Of a stretch of DNA of 29,611 bases, positions 23,516 through 29,611 are shown piece after piece. Location: the NCBI RefSeq assembly GCF_937900395.1, contig NZ_CALCDX010000052.1:1-29611 (forward strand), in the 5' to 3' direction. The stretch comes from an uncultured Caulobacter sp. (lineage in GTDB: Bacteria; Pseudomonadota; Alphaproteobacteria; Caulobacterales; Caulobacteraceae). The notes under the pieces were generated by a model, which worked only from the letters and a program-made list of their open reading frames with translations, ran no database searches and was not told where the DNA came from. A program made the position numbers and the translations under genes. The first letter of the stretch is position 1. The number at the start of each line of letters is the position of its first letter.

Positions 23516-24457
23516 TTACTTCCCAGCCGCCGTCAGGGCGTCCATCAGCTCCGGCACGGCCGTCTTGTAGTCGGCGACCAGGCCGTAGTCGGCCACCTGG
23601 AAGATCGGCGCGTCGGCGTCCTTGTTGATCGCGACGATCACCTTGGAGTCCTTCATGCCGGCCAGGTGCTGGATCGCGCCCGAGATGCCGATGGCGACAT
23701 AGAGCTGCGGCGCCACGACCTTGCCGGTCTGGCCGACCTGGTAGTCGTTCGGGGCGTAGCCGGCGTCGACGGCCGCGCGCGAGGCGCCGACGGCGGCGCC
23801 TAGCTTGTCGGCCAGGGGCTCGATCACGCGCTGGAACTCTTCGGCCGAGCCCATGGCGCGGCCGCCCGAGACGACGATCTTGGCCGCGGCCAGTTCCGGA
23901 CGGTCGGACTTGACCATTTCTTCGCTGACGAAGCGGGTCTTGTCAGCATCGGCGCCGCCGACGGTCTCGACCGAGGCCGAGCCGCCTTCAGCGGCGGCGG
24001 CGAAGGCGGTCGGACGCACGGTGATCACCTTCTTGGCGTCGGACGACTGGATCGTCTCCAGCGCGTTGCCGGCGTAGATCGGGCGCGTGAAGGTGTCGGC
24101 GCTGACGACCTCGACGATGTCCGAGATCGGGGCGACGTCCAGCTTGGCGGCGACGCGCGGGGCGAAGTTCTTGCCGCCCGAGGTGGCCGGAACCAGGATC
24201 GCGTCGTAATTGCCGGCCAGCGCCAGCACGGCGTCGGCCTGGGCTTCGGCGATGCCGTGGCCCAAGGCGTCGGACTCGGCCAGCAGGACCTTACGGACGC
24301 CGGCGATCTTGGCGGCGGCGTCGGCCACGGCCTTGGCGCCCTTGCCCAGGACCAGGACGTCGATGTCGCCCGAGATCTTCTGGGCGGCGGTGACGGTCTT
24401 GTGGGTGGCGTCGCGCAGGTGCGCGTTGTCGTTGTCGGCGATGACGAGAACAGCCAT
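23516..24457 (-). CDS. etfA: Electron transfer flavoprotein, alpha subunit
   Basis: A 313-residue FAD-binding subunit that, with EtfB, carries electrons from acyl-CoA and related dehydrogenases to the quinone pool. The N-terminal domain starts MAVLVIADNDNAHLRDATHK. The C-terminal FAD domain is recognisable from VVSGGRAMGSAEEFQRVIEP, GAAVGASRAAVDAGYAPNDY, QVGQTGKVVAPQLYVAIGIS and GAIQHLAGMKDSKVIVAINK, ending APIFQVADYGLVADY. Its ATG overlaps the etfB stop by one base (TAATG). A strong terminator follows the stop. Confidence 0.97.
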   Translation of the reverse strand: MAVLVIADNDNAHLRDATHKTVTAAQKISGDIDVLVLGKGAKAVADAAAKIAGVRKVLLAESDALGHGIAEAQADAVLALAGNYDAILVPATSGGKNFAPRVAAKLDVAPISDIVEVVSADTFTRPIYAGNALETIQSSDAKKVITVRPTAFAAAAEGGSASVETVGGADADKTRFVSEEMVKSDRPELAAAKIVVSGGRAMGSAEEFQRVIEPLADKLGAAVGASRAAVDAGYAPNDYQVGQTGKVVAPQLYVAIGISGAIQHLAGMKDSKVIVAINKDADAPIFQVADYGLVADYKTAVPELMDALTAAGK

Positions 24458-25203
24458 TACAGCACCCCCGCGGTATTGAGCTTGGAGACCAGGTCAGCGG
24501 CCGTCTCGACCTTGATGCCAGCCGAGCGTTTCGGCGGCTCGGTGACCTTCAGGACCTTCAGGCGCGGCGCGACATCGACGCCGTAGTCGGCGACCGCCTT
24601 CGTGGCGATCTCCTTCTTCTTGGCCTTCATGATGTTGGGCAGAGACGCGTAGCGCGGCTCGTTCAGGCGCAGGTCGGCGGTGATCACGGCCGGCAGGTCG
24701 ACGTCCAGCGTCTGCAGGCCGCCGTCGACTTCGCGGGTGACCTTGGCGGTCGAGCCCGAGACGTCCAGCGCCGAGGCGTAGGTGGCCTGCGGCCAGCCCA
24801 GCAGGGCCGACAGCATCTGGCCGACGGCGTTGTTGTCGCCGTCGATCGCCTGCTTGCCCATGACCACCAGGTTCGGGTTTTCCTCGGCGACCACGGCGGC
24901 CAGCAGCTTGGCCACGGCCAGCGGCTCGAGGTCGGCGTCCGAGGTGATCAGGATGCCGCGATCGCCGCCCATGGCGAGCGCCGTGCGGATCGTCTCCTGG
25001 GCTTGGGCGGGGCCGATGCTGACGATGACGACCTCGGTCGCCACGCCTTTTTCCTTGAGACGCACGGCTTCTTCGACCGCGATCTCGCAGAAGGGGTTCA
25101 TCGACATCTTGACGTTGGCGAGGTCGACACCCGTCTGATCCGCCTTAACGCGGGCCTTCACGTTGTAGTCGATCACCCGCTTGACCGGGACTAGGACCTT
25201 CAT
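24457..25203 (-). CDS. etfB: Electron transfer flavoprotein, beta subunit
   Basis: A 248-residue subunit that binds AMP and packs against EtfA. Family blocks: KVLVPVKRVIDYNVKARVKA, MSMNPFCEIAVEEAVRLKEK, VVMGKQAIDGDNNAVGQMLS and the AMP-loop context after it, PAVITADLRLNEPRYASLPN, IMKAKKKEI. GGAGG lies about a dozen bases before the ATG. A housekeeping-type promoter is visible about 50 bases upstream. It forms an operon with etfA; the hbd-like gene is on the same strand further along. Confidence 0.97.
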   Translation of the reverse strand: MKVLVPVKRVIDYNVKARVKADQTGVDLANVKMSMNPFCEIAVEEAVRLKEKGVATEVVIVSIGPAQAQETIRTALAMGGDRGILITSDADLEPLAVAKLLAAVVAEENPNLVVMGKQAIDGDNNAVGQMLSALLGWPQATYASALDVSGSTAKVTREVDGGLQTLDVDLPAVITADLRLNEPRYASLPNIMKAKKKEIATKAVADYGVDVAPRLKVLKVTEPPKRSAGIKVETAADLVSKLNTAGVL

Positions 25204-25250
25204 CGGTTCTCACCGCCTCCAGGTTTTGCGTTTTCTCCTGATTGCCAACC

Positions 25251-25278
25251 GACTTAGCGCTTGTGCGCCGCAATGCAA
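25251..25278 (-). promoter_or_regulatory. Candidate housekeeping promoter for etfBA
   Basis: On the minus strand TTGCATT is followed 13 bases later by GCTAAGTC. The Caulobacter sigma-73 consensus is about TTGACGS, 10-14 bases, GCTANAWC; the -10 element differs at one position. It ends about 48 bases from the etfB start codon. Confidence 0.5.
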
Positions 25279-25411
25279 GTTTCCCTTGGCGTAAGCGTAA
25301 TGCGTTATCGGCGCCGAGGTTCAAACGATCGTAGGGATTGACGCCTCTCGCGGGCGCGCGGGGGCGCGCGGCTCATTCCCTTAAGGACGGAAAGGCGCTA
25401 AGGGGCCGGCC

Positions 25412-25696
25412 ATGAACAAGACCTTCACGCGCCTGAAGTACATCTTCCTGGGCCTGTTCCTGCTCTCCAGCGCCGGCGTCCTGGCCTATCATGGCCTGTG
25501 GGTGTGGCCGAAGCAGCGCTGCGAGGAGCGCGGCGGGGCCTGGGCTGGCAAGTGGATGAAGTGCGCCACGATCTATCCGATCGAGACGCTGACCCGCCGT
25601 CCGACCAACGTGCCGCCGATCAACGGCGAGGCGCGGATTCGGCCGGAGGGGGAGGCTGTTGGCAAAGCTGCTCCTGCCGCTCCTGAAAAGAAGTAA
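25412..25696 (+). CDS. Small membrane-anchored protein, unknown function
   Basis: A 94-residue protein. One membrane segment (about 9-26, KYIFLGLFLLSSAGVLAYH) is followed by a short polar domain with two cysteines, at RCEERGGAW and KWMKCATIYP, that could pair if exported. The tail is rich in Pro, Ala and Glu. AAGGGG stands about 11 bases before the ATG. No family is recognised. The two cysteines and the WAGKWMKC context suggest a structured periplasmic segment. It is divergent from etfBA across 208 bases and followed by a family B repeat. Confidence 0.65.
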   Translation: MNKTFTRLKYIFLGLFLLSSAGVLAYHGLWVWPKQRCEERGGAWAGKWMKCATIYPIETLTRRPTNVPPINGEARIRPEGEAVGKAAPAAPEKK

Positions 25697-25706
25697 CCCA
25701 AAACCT

Positions 25707-25840
25707 GCCTTCCTAGGCCTTGTGCCTAGGGCCCACGGCTCCGCCAGGTCTAGCTTGTCAGCATGGCCGCCACCGATGATGGCGAGCGCCGGCGTCGCGG
25801 CGGCTGAAAGTTGGGCCCTAGGCGCAAGGCCTAGGGAGGC
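25707..25840. repeat. Dispersed palindromic repeat family B, copy 2
   Basis: The left arm at 25707-25735 and the right arm at 25812-25840 are reverse complements over 27 of 29 bases, with a 76-base loop. The core word here is CCTAGGC-cttgt-GCCTAGG instead of CCTGGGC-cttgt-GCCCAGG, changed on both sides of the stem, so pairing is kept. It separates a plus-strand gene and a minus-strand gene, which converge. Confidence 0.88.
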
Positions 25841-25867
25841 TGCTTCTCGAATGTTTGTGGAGAAACC

Positions 25868-26446
25868 TCAGCGCGTCGCGCCGGGCTTCCACAGGACGTC
25901 GGCCTTGCCCTTGTCGTTGGCCCAGCGGGCCGCGACGAACAGCAGGTCCGACAGGCGGTTGAGGTATTTGATCGCGGGCGCCCCGACGATTTCGCCCTCG
26001 ACCGTCATCAGCGCCACGCAGCCGCGCTCGGCGCGCCGGCAGACGGTGCGCGCCACATGCAAGGCCGCCGCCGCGGGAGAGCCCGCCGGCAGCACGAATG
26101 ACGTCAGCGGCTCGAGCTCCGCGTTCAAAAGATCGATCTCGCGCTCCAGGCGTTCGACCTGGCTGTCCAGGATGCGCAGGGGCTCCCATTCCGGCTTGCC
26201 GTGCTGCTCGGGCGTGGCGAGATCCGCGCCCAGGTCGAAGAGGTCGTTCTGGACGCGCTCGAGGATCGCGTCGAGCGTCGGATCGCCTGCGGTATGCTGT
26301 CGCGCCTGGCCGATCGCGGCGTTGGTCTCGTCCACGCCGCCATAGGCCTCGACCCGTTGCGAGGCCTTGCTCACCGGGGCCCCGGTCGCCAGCCGCGTCG
26401 AGCCGGCGTCGCCCGTGCGCGTATAGATGCGATTCAGCGTGACCAT
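25868..26446 (-). CDS. Cob(I)alamin adenosyltransferase, PduO type
   Basis: A 192-residue enzyme that transfers the adenosyl group of ATP to cob(I)alamin to make adenosylcobalamin. The N-terminal ATP loop is YTRTGDAGSTRLATG. Further family blocks are VEAYGGVDETNAAIGQAR, NDLFDLGADLATP, FVLPAGSPAAAALHVARTVC followed by RRAERG, and the end KYLNRLSDLLFVAARWAN. Length is usual. It acts in the cytoplasm. No cobalamin-dependent gene is next to it; methylmalonyl-CoA mutase or ribonucleotide reductase elsewhere would be the likely users. It is followed (upstream) by the HIG1 gene on the same strand. Confidence 0.95.
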   Translation of the reverse strand: MVTLNRIYTRTGDAGSTRLATGAPVSKASQRVEAYGGVDETNAAIGQARQHTAGDPTLDAILERVQNDLFDLGADLATPEQHGKPEWEPLRILDSQVERLEREIDLLNAELEPLTSFVLPAGSPAAAALHVARTVCRRAERGCVALMTVEGEIVGAPAIKYLNRLSDLLFVAARWANDKGKADVLWKPGATR

Positions 26447-26494
26447 CCGTCGCGGACTCTCGTTCCCTGAGTGGCGTTATCTAGCGAGCGAGCC

Positions 26495-26698
26495 TCAAGC
26501 GCCCTTCCGCCACCAGAAGGCGGCGGCGACCAGGACGATGATGGCGATGAATTGCAGGAGCACCCGCAACCGCATCAGTTTGTTGGAATAGGAACGCCCG
26601 AAGTCCCCGCCGCGGAACAGGGCGTAAAGGCCCGCGCCCAGGGCGATCAACACCGCCAGAAGGGCGGCCGGGACGAGAAAGTCGAACAGATGGGACAT
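26495..26698 (-). CDS. Twin-transmembrane HIG1-domain protein
   Basis: A 67-residue protein with two membrane helices (about 6-27 and 46-62) and the HIG1 family signature between them: SYSNKLMRLRVLLQF. HIG1 proteins in mitochondria associate with respiratory supercomplexes; the alphaproteobacterial forms are widely conserved next to cobalamin adenosyltransferase genes, as here. The start codon at 26696-26698 gives MSHLFDFLVPAALLAVLIAL. The gap to the adenosyltransferase gene is 48 bases, so they probably share a transcript. The role in bacteria is not settled. Confidence 0.85.
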   Translation of the reverse strand: MSHLFDFLVPAALLAVLIALGAGLYALFRGGDFGRSYSNKLMRLRVLLQFIAIIVLVAAAFWWRKGA

Positions 26699-26937
26699 GG
26701 CCCCAGAATAGGGGCTTGAGCGCCGACGCGCCATAGCGGCGGTCGATCGCTTAAACGCGTCTCCGTTGAATTCGTTCGGCGAACTCGTTCGGCGGGCAAA
26801 ATGTCGCAGTGACGCTATGGTAGCGCTCACATATCTAGGTTGAGCGCGTTCACTTACGTCATTTGAGCCGGATTTCGCGGTTGCAAACAGGTCTCCCTGG
26901 CGTTAAGGCCCGCGCGTCCTATTTAGTAGTCTGCGTT

Positions 26938-26977
26938 CGTTGAACATGATCAACTCCCCACCGCGGATCGTTCAACG
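26938..26977. promoter_or_regulatory. Inverted repeat before the coiled-coil/TetR genes, possible operator or leader hairpin
   Basis: CGTTGAAC at 26938-26945 and GTTCAACG at 26970-26977 are exact reverse complements, and an inner GATC on each side extends the dyad. The gap around it, 26699-27014 (316 bases), holds no gene that I can support. It also has TCGTTCGGCG twice as a direct repeat near 26770-26795, and AT-richer sequence (CCTATTTAGTAGTC at about 26918) that may contain the promoter. Confidence 0.45.
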
Positions 26978-27014
26978 CCTTTCACTGACCCCAGCGGGGG
27001 TAGGAGATTGCCGC

Positions 27015-27245
27015 ATGGCTCAGAGCGCCCGCTCTGTAGACATGGTCGAGCCCTCCGCGTTCGAGCGCGAAGAGGCCCTGGCCGAAGTCCGCCAGCTGAT
27101 CACCGATCTGCGCGACGCCGCGCAGGACGGCCGCCAGCTGGCTCGCCGTTACGCCGACGTTTTGCAGAACGTCGTCGATGAGTATTGCACCGAGTTCGAG
27201 AAGCGGGCCGAAGCCGCTCTCGCCCGCCTGGAGGCCGCCGCATGA
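27015..27245 (+). CDS. Small coiled-coil protein in the TetR operon
   Basis: A 76-residue protein, starting at the ATG that follows AGGAG by eight bases; an in-frame start further upstream has no ribosome site. From about residue 14 to the end it is a single charged helix with heptad-like spacing (AFEREEALAEVRQLITDL, DAAQDGRQLARRYADVLQ, EFEKRAEAALARLEAAA). No signal peptide or membrane segment. Its stop overlaps the start of the TetR gene (ATGA), so the two are translationally coupled. No family is recognised. A partner or modulator of the regulator is a guess from coupling only. Confidence 0.72.
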   Translation: MAQSARSVDMVEPSAFEREEALAEVRQLITDLRDAAQDGRQLARRYADVLQNVVDEYCTEFEKRAEAALARLEAAA

Positions 27246-27889
27246 GCTTCGTATCCGTCAATATCGATCAGGCCTCCGAGGCCCCGGTGAAGCTGACCCG
27301 CCGCGCCCTGGCCAAGCAGCGCACCCGCGAACGCGTCCTGGCCGCCGCCCGCCGCCTGTTCAGCGAGCGCGGCTATGAAGGCGCGACCATCCGGGATATC
27401 GCCCAGGCCGCCGGCATGTCGACCGGCGCGGTGTTCGCCAGCTTCGCCGACAAGTCGGAGCTGTTCGAGGAGATCCTGACCGCCGACTACGAAGTCATCT
27501 ACGCCCAGATGACCCAGGCCGCCCGCAACGCCAAGACGGTGGACGAGGCGCTGATGGGTCTGTTCGGCGTCGCCTACAGCTTCCACGTCGAGCAGCTGCC
27601 GTTGCTGCGCGCCAGCATCGCGGTCTCGTGGACCCACTCCGAGGCCGCCGAGCGTCGCGCCCGGACCGATCTCAAGCATATCTTCCGTCTGATCGCCGAG
27701 GCTCTGCAGCGCGGCGTCGACCAGAAGCAGTTGAAGGCCGACGCCGATACTAAACTGTTGGCGGAGATCGTCTGGGACGTGTATCTCGCCAACTATCGTC
27801 GTGCGATCTACGACGGCTGGTCGGTCGAGGCTTTGCTGGCGCGGCTCTCCGATCAACTGAAGATCATCTTCGCGGGCGCTCGCGCCTAA
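27242..27889 (+). CDS. TetR-family transcriptional regulator 1
   Basis: A 215-residue regulator. The N-terminal helix-turn-helix is RERVLAAARRLFSERGYEGA, then TIRDIAQAAGMSTGAVFASF and ADKSELFEEIL (to about residue 78). The C-terminal ligand domain is helical, with FHVEQLPLLRASIAVSWTHS. The ATG overlaps the stop of the coiled-coil gene by four bases. A second TetR gene follows after 80 bases with the same orientation. Ligand and targets are unknown; the dyad at 26938-26977 may be an autoregulatory site. Confidence 0.93.
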   Translation: MSFVSVNIDQASEAPVKLTRRALAKQRTRERVLAAARRLFSERGYEGATIRDIAQAAGMSTGAVFASFADKSELFEEILTADYEVIYAQMTQAARNAKTVDEALMGLFGVAYSFHVEQLPLLRASIAVSWTHSEAAERRARTDLKHIFRLIAEALQRGVDQKQLKADADTKLLAEIVWDVYLANYRRAIYDGWSVEALLARLSDQLKIIFAGARA

Positions 27890-27969
27890 CGAATGACGAT
27901 CCCGTTCCGGGGGGGACGGGTCCGTCTTTGAAGTCAATCATGACGCTGGCGTGTTCGAGGGGGACGTGC

Positions 27970-28578
27970 GTGGGCGTAAGGAACGAACAGAAGGCCGCGA
28001 CGCGCGAGAAGGTTCTCGACGCGGCGCGCGACCTGTTCAACGAGATCGGGTACGACGAGACCACCATCCGCGCCATCGCGGAGCGGGCGGGGGTCTCCGT
28101 CGGCAGCGTGTTCACCACCTTCGCCTCCAAGGCGGAGGTGCTGAGCCATGTGATGGACCACCGGCTCAGCGAACTGTATGCCGAGTTTGACCGGGTGATC
28201 CCGGTGCTGCGGGGCAGCACGGCCGACCGGCTGTGCTCGATCTTCGCCATCCACTACGAGTTCGAGACGCGGCGGGTGAAGCTATTCCTGGCTCACATCG
28301 CCGCCTCGTATAATCCGAGCAACGATCCGGGCGTCACACCCTACGGCCGCAATCCGCGTCTGACGGAGATGCTGCTCGACGTGCTGCGGGATGGCGTGCG
28401 CAAGGGCGAGGTGCGCGAGAACCTCGATCTGCCGCTGATCGCCGACACGCTGAAGGCCGCCTACGCCTGGAACTATCGCATGGCGGCCGCGGCGGGTGGC
28501 GAAATCGCCGCCGCCCAGATGTCGTCGGTGATGGACAAGCAGATCGCGATGATCGCCGAGGGCTGGAAGCCGCGCTGA
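27970..28578 (+). CDS. TetR-family transcriptional regulator 2
   Basis: A 202-residue paralogue of the previous regulator. The GTG at 27970 is chosen because GGGGGA lies seven to eight bases upstream and the protein then starts MGVRNEQKAATREKVLDAA; an ATG at 27940 is possible but adds an unusual cysteine-bearing leader. The DNA-binding domain includes TTIRAIAERAGVSVGSVFTT and FASKAEVLSHVM. The C-terminal half (HYEFETRRVKLFLAHIAASY, ADTLKAAYAWNYRMAAAAGG) resembles regulator 1 in layout, with WNYR against YLANYRR. The 80-base gap holds a short CCCGTTCC/GGGACGGG stem that may attenuate read-through. It ends eleven bases before a convergent hydrolase fragment. Confidence 0.9.
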   Translation: MGVRNEQKAATREKVLDAARDLFNEIGYDETTIRAIAERAGVSVGSVFTTFASKAEVLSHVMDHRLSELYAEFDRVIPVLRGSTADRLCSIFAIHYEFETRRVKLFLAHIAASYNPSNDPGVTPYGRNPRLTEMLLDVLRDGVRKGEVRENLDLPLIADTLKAAYAWNYRMAAAAGGEIAAAQMSSVMDKQIAMIAEGWKPR

Positions 28579-28588
28579 GGCCAGCGCC

Positions 28589-28894
28589 TCACGACACCCG
28601 GGTCAGCCTCAGGTCCTGGTAGTCGTAGCTGAAGTCGGCCAGGGGCGAGACCGCCTTGACCAGGGCCGAGACCACGCGCCCGTCCTTCAGGTCGAAGGTG
28701 AAGAAGGCGTCCTCCTGGGTGCGGTCGTCGAACACGGTCTTGAAGACCTCGCCGTCGAACGGCTCGAGCTTGCCGCGCAGCTTGGCCCGGGCCTCGCGCG
28801 AGATGGGGTAGGGATCGACCAACGAGTCCACCATCACCACCGAGCGCACGACCGTCTTATCAGCCAGCGCGACGTAGCCGGCGATCACCGCGCC
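28589..28894 (-). pseudogene. Hydrolase C-terminal fragment(s) fused to potC start
   Basis: About 100 residues ending at a normal stop. The last 60 (LEPFDGEVFKTVFDDRTQED, then GRVVSALVKAVSPLADFSYD, YQDLRLTRVS) match the C-terminal beta-rich domain of beta-lactamase-fold serine hydrolases of the DUF3471 kind. The preceding 40 (SLGAVIAGYVALADKTVVRS, VVMVDSLVD) look like the nucleophile-elbow region of an alpha/beta hydrolase with its GHS missing. The two may come from one or two genes. Upstream it is joined in frame to the PotC N-terminus, so no complete hydrolase exists here. The 3' part next to TetR 2 may be in native position. Confidence 0.6.
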
Positions 28895-29023
28895 CAGCGA
28901 GGTGCCGGCGTTGAACGAGTAGGTCGCGAGGATGGCGATCGGTGCGTAGAGGATGACGAAGACCAGGATCGCCACCGGCACGAAGCCGGGCATCCGCCGG
29001 ACCGAGAACGCGCGCTCAGCCAT
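28895..29023 (-). CDS. potC: Spermidine/putrescine-type ABC permease PotC, N-terminal fragment
   Basis: About 43 residues: MAERAFSVRRMPGFVPVAIL then VFVILYAPIAILATYSFNAG, the first membrane helix and following loop of PotC permeases. Its ATG overlaps the end of potB by eight bases, the normal operon arrangement. After NAGTSL it changes in frame to hydrolase sequence, so the rest of the permease is lost. Confidence 0.75.
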
Positions 29024-29157
29024 GGCGCGGGTCCGCGCGGCCGACCTGGCGCACATAGACCAGCAGGGCCGCCAGCACGATCAGCATCAAGAACAGAGCC
29101 AGAGAAGCGCCCAAAGGCCAGTTGCGGCCCTGGCCGAACTGGAGATCGATCAGGCCG
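29016..29157 (-). CDS. potB: Spermidine/putrescine-type ABC permease PotB, C-terminal fragment
   Basis: The minus strand reads GLIDLQFGQGRNWPLGASLA then LFLMLIVLAALLVYVRQVGR before a stop, the end of PotB-type permeases, with the last membrane helix. In-frame stop codons appear just upstream, near 29165, so the join to other sequence lies at about 29150. The potB-potC overlap shows that this short block is genuine operon sequence. Confidence 0.75.
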
Positions 29158-29300
29158 CCTTCCGCCTAACCCGCCAGGAGAACTCCCTGCGCGGCTTCCT
29201 GCTCTCCGGCGACCCCTACTACGTCAAACGCCTGGAGGAGGCCCATAAGCCCAAGTTCATGAAGGCGCTGGACGATATGCGCACCTTGGCGGCCGGGGAC
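29130..29300 (+). pseudogene. Chemoreceptor CHASE3-type sensor fragment
   Basis: The plus strand reads LAELEIDQAAFRLTRQENSL, RGFLLSGDPYYVKRLEEAHK, PKFMKALDDMRTLA. The RQEN-x-LRGFLLSGD pattern is the mark of CHASE3 sensor domains in methyl-accepting chemotaxis proteins. No start, membrane helix or signalling domain is present. It merges in frame with the next fragment near 29300 and overlaps the antisense potB end. Confidence 0.7.
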
Positions 29301-29402
29301 CCGCAGGACCTGGCGCGCCGGTATGACACCATCGCCTACGCGGCGCAGGCCAATGCGCTTTCGCACCCGCGACATCTCGCGACCGTCGCGACGCTGCTGG
29401 GC
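29300..29402 (+). pseudogene. SAM-dependent methyltransferase N-terminal fragment
   Basis: DLARRYDTIAYAAQANALSH then PRHLATVATLLGL resembles the start of class I methyltransferases of the regulatory-domain group (typically YDxxxYxxxxxxxSHPxxLATxATLxGL). The SAM-binding motif that should follow is replaced in frame by aspartate carbamoyltransferase sequence. The match is by recalled pattern only. Confidence 0.5.
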
Positions 29403-29611
29403 CTCGCCGAATCCTACGTCGCCCTGAACCGCGAGGTCGCCAAGAAGCGCGACACGCTGCGCGGGCGGACGCTGATCAACCTCTTTTTCGAATCCTCGAC
29501 CCGCACCCAGGCCTCGTTCGAGCTGGCCGGCAAGCGCCTCGGGGCCGACGTGATGAACATGTCGGTCGGCAATTCCTCGGTGAAGAAGGGCGAAACGCTC
29601 ATCGACACGGC
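29394..29611 (+). CDS. pyrB: Aspartate carbamoyltransferase catalytic chain, internal part (5' replaced, 3' beyond window)
   Basis: PyrB condenses carbamoyl phosphate with aspartate in pyrimidine synthesis. The visible part is LGLAESYVALNREVAKKRDT, then RGRTLINLFFESSTRTQASF with the carbamoyl-phosphate loop SSTRT, then ELAGKRLGADVMNMSVGNSS and VKKGETLIDT, running off the end. About 25 N-terminal residues are missing: the sequence before LGLAESY belongs to a methyltransferase-like fragment in the same frame. The remaining sequence is typical of the family. Confidence 0.85.
   Translation, partial: MLGLAESYVALNREVAKKRDTLRGRTLINLFFESSTRTQASFELAGKRLGADVMNMSVGNSSVKKGETLIDT

Noticed and set aside
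25659..26345. Plus-strand frame over repeat B copy 2 and the cobalamin adenosyltransferase
   Set aside because: It begins with repeat-derived peptide (FLGLVPR type) and is antisense to a well-supported enzyme.

Overview
The window looks like chromosomal DNA of a Caulobacter-like alphaproteobacterium. It is strongly GC-rich, with GC-ending codons. It carries a TipF-type flagellar c-di-GMP receptor, a BamF-type lipoprotein beside lspA, the order ribF-ileS-lspA, electron-transfer flavoprotein genes, and dispersed intergenic palindromes of the kind seen in Caulobacter genomes. No tRNA, rRNA, CRISPR array or complete mobile element was found.

Layout. Bases 1 to about 1127 are a mosaic: an HNH endonuclease piece, then a Tn3-type transposase piece joined in frame to a mutL that has lost its C-terminus. 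From about 1128 to 28.6 kb the order is coherent. It runs mutL (-); three tandem exported TraB/GumN-like genes (+); bamF, lspA, ileS, ribF and a MaoC hydratase (-); a HAD hydrolase (-); an NnrU-like membrane protein (+); a 2OG-Fe(II) oxygenase with a stand-alone Ada zinc domain (-); tipF (-) divergent from feoAB (+); an AraC regulator, a 3-hydroxyacyl-CoA dehydrogenase, a lysine 2,3-aminomutase-like radical SAM enzyme and a LysR regulator (all -); a tiny exported peptide (+); etfBA (-); a small membrane protein (+); a PduO-type cobalamin adenosyltransferase and a HIG1 protein (-); and a coiled-coil/TetR/TetR cluster (+). From about 28.6 kb to the end the sequence is again a mosaic. It contains hydrolase, potC, potB, CHASE3 chemoreceptor, methyltransferase and pyrB pieces, with joins often about 100 to 150 bases apart.

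Functions group as follows: envelope biogenesis and lipoproteins (bamF, lspA); translation and cofactors (ileS, ribF, PduO); iron uptake (feoAB); acyl-CoA oxidation and electron transfer (MaoC, hbd-like gene, etfBA); DNA repair (mutL, Ada/2OG pair); flagellar control (tipF); and several local regulators.

The items most worth attention are the three tandem GumN-fold proteins, which all lack the histidines expected of active family members; the Ada-domain/2OG-oxygenase pair; two families of dispersed palindromic repeats; an isoleucyl-tRNA synthetase with a degenerate C-terminal zinc site; and the mosaic ends. The ends most likely reflect chimeric DNA or misassembly rather than biology.
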